From NCBI GenBank assembly GCA_024229395.1, contig JAAESM010000074.1, positions 186,001 through 250,000 of the forward strand: a DNA stretch of 64,000 bases, given 5' to 3'. The DNA is from Planctomycetota bacterium. GTDB lineage: Bacteria; Planctomycetota; UBA1135. Under the pieces are notes generated by a model. It worked only from the letters and a program-made list of their open reading frames with translations, did not search any database and was not told the DNA's origin. Shown piece after piece: positions 61,405-64,000 of this stretch. The translations under genes and the position numbers were made by a program. Within the stretch, counting starts at the first letter, position 1. Every line of letters starts with the position of its first letter.

Positions 61405-61712
61405 TTAAGGGGTGGGGTGGCACTTATTACACGCCACCATCTCGCCCTTGGTGTAGTAGCGCCATTGGTTTTGGCGATCCGTGAATGATTGTTCAGGAAG
61501 TAACTCTGATCGACCAATTCGGCTTCTTGTTTCGCGAGAGCTTGTGGAGAATAAGCTGGAGCAGCGGAAAGTGACTTGACCCGATACCCCCGCTCGGTAA
61601 GCGCATCGAGCAAGATCTCACGCTCCCTTTTTGGCATGACCTCACTCCAGAGATCCACCAAATACGGGATGGACATTCTTTGGAACTCATTCCGAAGGTC
61701 CTCTTCCTCCAC
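61405..61712 (-). CDS. Small unknown protein with a frameshift
   Basis: The frame from ATG 61712 (EEEDLRNEFQRMSIPYLVDL, LLDALTERGYRVKSL) reads well to about 61472. It then leaves for antisense sequence of the neighbouring gene. One frame over, the sense continues as NQWRYYTKGEMVACNKCHPT with a stop at 61405. The switch fits one missing base in a run of four T (plus strand 61469-61472). The restored product is 102 residues, helical, with a C-terminal CNKC. Sequencing error, true mutation or -1 frameshifting are all possible. Lies 14 bases after the phosphodiesterase gene. Confidence 0.5.
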
Positions 61713-61726
61713 CCAATCGCGAATTT

Positions 61727-63406
61727 CTATAAGTACCCTAGCCCCTTCAACGATTCCTCAACGCGCTTGGATTCCTCGTCGGACCAAGTGCTGCCATCTG
61801 CTACGCCGAGTTGAATCTCTTCATCGCTGTAGCGTGGGGCGTTTTCGCTGAGCCACTGTGAGTCGAGCGCTTCGGCCTGGACCTTGCCTTCCATCCATTT
61901 TGGAATCTCTTCCCCCGCCATATGCAGCAAGGTCGGCAGGCTGTCTTGGATGTGCATGCCTTCGCAGACCGAACCGGATTGGGTTGGGCAACTCGGGCCA
62001 CCTGCAACGGCGAAGATTCCATCCATGCGGTGCGTGCCGGACACGGCTGCGTATTTGCGTCGGCCGAAGTGTGTCTTGGCATCGAGGTCCTCCTTGGGAA
62101 GACAAGCCAGACCTTGCATCATGAATTGAATATCCGGCGCGGTCTGCAAGTATTCGCCGGTGTAACAATCCTTCGACACGATGGCATCATCCACCGCCAA
62201 CTCGTTATCGAGCGGATCACGCAGCTTGCGTAACTTGGCAATGACTTCCTGTTCGAGTGCTTCGCGTTCGGCACCCGGCTCGACGGTTCCATTCGGTTCG
62301 CGCCCCTTGATGTTCATGCACAAGCCATACATGGCGGCGAACACCTTGGTCTTCTTCCAATCGATGTCACGCTTATCTCGTTGCTTCTTATGTTTTGGGC
62401 GCGCCACCGGCAAACGCCTGATCGGGCCGGGCAGGATCTTGGCAACGAACCCGAGCCGCGCACGCCTTAGCGTGTCACTCAAGGTGGTCACTCCCAAGGT
62501 CCAGCGCGGGATCTTCTTGATGGTCAAATAACCCTCATCCTCGAGCCAACGATTGATGAAGAAGTCCGCCGAGAAGGTGCCGAAGCCATGGTCCGAAACC
62601 AACGAGACCACGCATTCTTCGCCGAGCAATTCACGGAAGCGGCCGACGGCTTCATCTGCCAAACGGTAGGCATCCTTGATCACTTCACCGAAACGATCCT
62701 CGCCTTCCTGCGACCAGCCATCGTGGGTGCGGTCTTGGAACTTCCAAAAGTAATGCTGGCATCGGTCGGTGATCGACAATACGCAGAAATAGAAATCGGT
62801 CGGATGGCGCCGCAGCCATTCCATCTTCAAATCCAAACGCTCGCGCTCCACCCGGAACAAGTCACTGCGCAACTTTTCGTAGCGGTCGAGATCCTCGGAG
62901 CCTGGCTCGTTCTTGCCGTCGTACTCAGCGTAGTTGATGTCCGGCTCGTAGTCCTTGCCGATGAACTCTTCCATCTCAGCCCACGTGCCTTCTGGCCATG
63001 CACCGGCTTCACCCTTCAATGGCATTGGGATTCCAGAGACCATATAGCCATTCACTGGAAACGGCGGGTACGTCATAGGTACTGCGAATCCGCCCGTGGT
63101 CCAACCGCGTCGCGACAGCAGGCTGAAGGCATCCATGCCAGCGAAGTTCTTCGAGTCGACCAGGCCAAGCTGATAAGTACCGATTGTGCGATGCACGAAA
63201 TGGTAGATGCCGTGCCGCCCTGGATTCACGCCCGTCATCATCGACACCCAGGCCGGTGGCGTGATCGGTGGGATGGTGGACTCGAGGTCTGCCGATGCAC
63301 CTTCACGCAGCATGCGTGCGATGTGTGGCAACTCGCCATCAGCAATCATTGGCCGAATGATGCGATAAGTTGCGCCGTCGATACCAAGGATTGCGAGTCG
63401 AGTCAT
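61727..63406 (-). CDS. Type I phosphodiesterase/nucleotide pyrophosphatase family protein
   Basis: 559 residues, alkaline-phosphatase superfamily. Metal and nucleophile motifs: RLAILGIDGATYRIIRPMI (Asp), TIPPITPPAWVSMMTGVNPG (Thr nucleophile followed by GRHGIYHF), ITDRCQHYFWKFQDR, and CVVSLVSDHGFGTFSADFF. A C-terminal metal His lies in SGTHRMDGIFAVAGG. No signal peptide, so cytoplasmic or membrane-face. Such proteins cleave phosphodiesters or nucleotide-activated sugars; substrate unknown. Same strand as, and 38 bases after, the CDP-alcohol phosphotransferase gene. Confidence 0.88.
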   Translation of the reverse strand: MTRLAILGIDGATYRIIRPMIADGELPHIARMLREGASADLESTIPPITPPAWVSMMTGVNPGRHGIYHFVHRTIGTYQLGLVDSKNFAGMDAFSLLSRRGWTTGGFAVPMTYPPFPVNGYMVSGIPMPLKGEAGAWPEGTWAEMEEFIGKDYEPDINYAEYDGKNEPGSEDLDRYEKLRSDLFRVERERLDLKMEWLRRHPTDFYFCVLSITDRCQHYFWKFQDRTHDGWSQEGEDRFGEVIKDAYRLADEAVGRFRELLGEECVVSLVSDHGFGTFSADFFINRWLEDEGYLTIKKIPRWTLGVTTLSDTLRRARLGFVAKILPGPIRRLPVARPKHKKQRDKRDIDWKKTKVFAAMYGLCMNIKGREPNGTVEPGAEREALEQEVIAKLRKLRDPLDNELAVDDAIVSKDCYTGEYLQTAPDIQFMMQGLACLPKEDLDAKTHFGRRKYAAVSGTHRMDGIFAVAGGPSCPTQSGSVCEGMHIQDSLPTLLHMAGEEIPKWMEGKVQAEALDSQWLSENAPRYSDEEIQLGVADGSTWSDEESKRVEESLKGLGYL

Positions 63407-63444
63407 GGCTTCAGGTAGGGGTGCTGGGCAACCCTTGGAGTAGC

Positions 63445-64000
63445 CTACAACAGACGCCCGCCGCCACGCTTCAACATCAGCAGCTTCAGCACGATGAAGC
63501 CAAGCCAGGCTGCGATGTGTAGACCACCGTAATAGATCACGAACCAGCTGGCATGGCCAGTGATTACGGTAACCACCAGGACCACGGGTTGGATTCCTGA
63601 AGACTCCATCAAGTTCTCGCGCACGATGCGGCCGATGCGATGCTTGAATCGGAAGCTGGGATGGTCAGGGAGAATCTGTCCGATCACCATCCTCATTGAG
63701 TCACTGGCGTTGCCATCCAGCATGGCGCTGAGCTGCTCGGCCGGGTGGGCCGTGGTGACCTCATCAATCGCGGAGCGGAACTGTAGATGAGCAGCCGGGG
63801 CGAATACACCGAGTAGCAGGACTTCCAAGCCCACATAGCCAAAGAGGTACAAGCCGATTGCCACCGAAGGCGCCAACAAGACGATGTAGAAACTCTCCAC
63901 CACTTTGGACAAGAAATGCCCAATCGAAGAAGGGCCCTTGAGGCGAGCCAGGCCGCCGTCGACAAGCTCGGCAAGCATGCCGATCATGAACAACAACAGG
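63445..64000 (-). CDS. CDP-alcohol phosphotransferase-like membrane protein (5' end beyond window)
   Basis: 185 codons visible, open to the right edge. Several membrane helices. The family motif region reads VDGGLARLKGPSSIGHFLSK; DG-x2-AR is kept, but the first Asp of the motif is Glu, the spacing to Gly is one residue shorter, and the last two Asp are Ser and Glu. The canonical motif binds magnesium and the CDP group, so activity is uncertain. Probably inner-membrane lipid head-group chemistry, co-transcribed with the phosphodiesterase that follows. Confidence 0.7.
   Translation of the reverse strand, partial: LLLFMIGMLAELVDGGLARLKGPSSIGHFLSKVVESFYIVLLAPSVAIGLYLFGYVGLEVLLLGVFAPAAHLQFRSAIDEVTTAHPAEQLSAMLDGNASDSMRMVIGQILPDHPSFRFKHRIGRIVRENLMESSGIQPVVLVVTVITGHASWFVIYYGGLHIAAWLGFIVLKLLMLKRGGGRLL

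Noticed and set aside
1-64000. CRISPR arrays, insertion sequences, integrases or phage genes
   Set aside because: None found: no regularly spaced repeats, no transposase or integrase motifs, and no att-like duplication next to the tRNA.

Overview
The window looks like chromosomal DNA of a free-living Gram-negative-type bacterium, most likely a member of the Planctomycetota. The reasons are a DUF1800/DUF1501 pair next to a giant alpha-2-macroglobulin-like protein, ECF sigma factors with membrane anti-sigma partners, sulfatase/phosphodiesterase-type enzymes, two families of alpha-L-fucosidase, an integrin-like FG-GAP protein, and few clear Shine-Dalgarno sites. This placement is an inference from gene content, since no rRNA gene is present. 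Gene density is high, only one tRNA was found (Arg-CCG), and no insertion sequence, phage or CRISPR array was seen.

Layout. 1-2135: an ECF sigma/anti-sigma/RseB-like lipoprotein set (minus strand). 2293-3469: a calcium-repeat secreted protein and the tRNA. 3705-25461: an unbroken 22-kb run of minus-strand genes. In transcription order it holds a fused 2-oxoglutarate dehydrogenase, a GH95 fucosidase, a selenocysteine thioredoxin-like protein, isoaspartyl dipeptidase, a GNAT protein, a six-gene acyl-tailoring cassette (ACP, two diiron proteins, methyltransferase, fatty acyl-AMP ligase, ketoacyl synthase), cyanophycinase, cyanophycin synthetase, a Mur-ligase paralogue and a sigma-region-4-only regulator. 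25759-39157: FG-GAP protein, then DUF1501, DUF1800, an unknown protein and the 2655-residue macroglobulin. 39280-42614: queG, a zinc ribbon, thiE and a second selenocysteine thioredoxin-like protein. 42737-48464: an M20 peptidase divergent from a POT/UspA/OPT peptide-uptake operon. 48469-52241: glycosyltransferase, GOLPH3-like protein, pentahaem cytochrome. 52363-56467: a GH29 fucosidase cut by a rearrangement, then a second ECF sigma module. 56464-64000: phosphohydrolase-superfamily enzymes, an adaptor/terpenoid-cyclase-fold operon, a frameshifted small gene and a CDP-alcohol phosphotransferase running off the edge.

How the genes work together. The cph genes and isoaspartyl dipeptidase form a complete cycle for the nitrogen-storage polymer cyanophycin: CphA makes it, CphB cuts it to beta-Asp-Arg, and IadA splits the dipeptide. 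Embedded between iadA and cphB, with 1-base stop/start overlaps, is a cassette that should activate a fatty acid, load it on a dedicated carrier protein, oxidise it with one or two diiron enzymes, methylate or cyclopropanate it and condense it. I cannot name its product. This cassette and the two thioredoxin-fold proteins whose catalytic first cysteine is an in-frame TGA (U-P-P-C and U-P-G-C) are the most interesting content. Ordinary ORF calling splits both TGA-containing genes.
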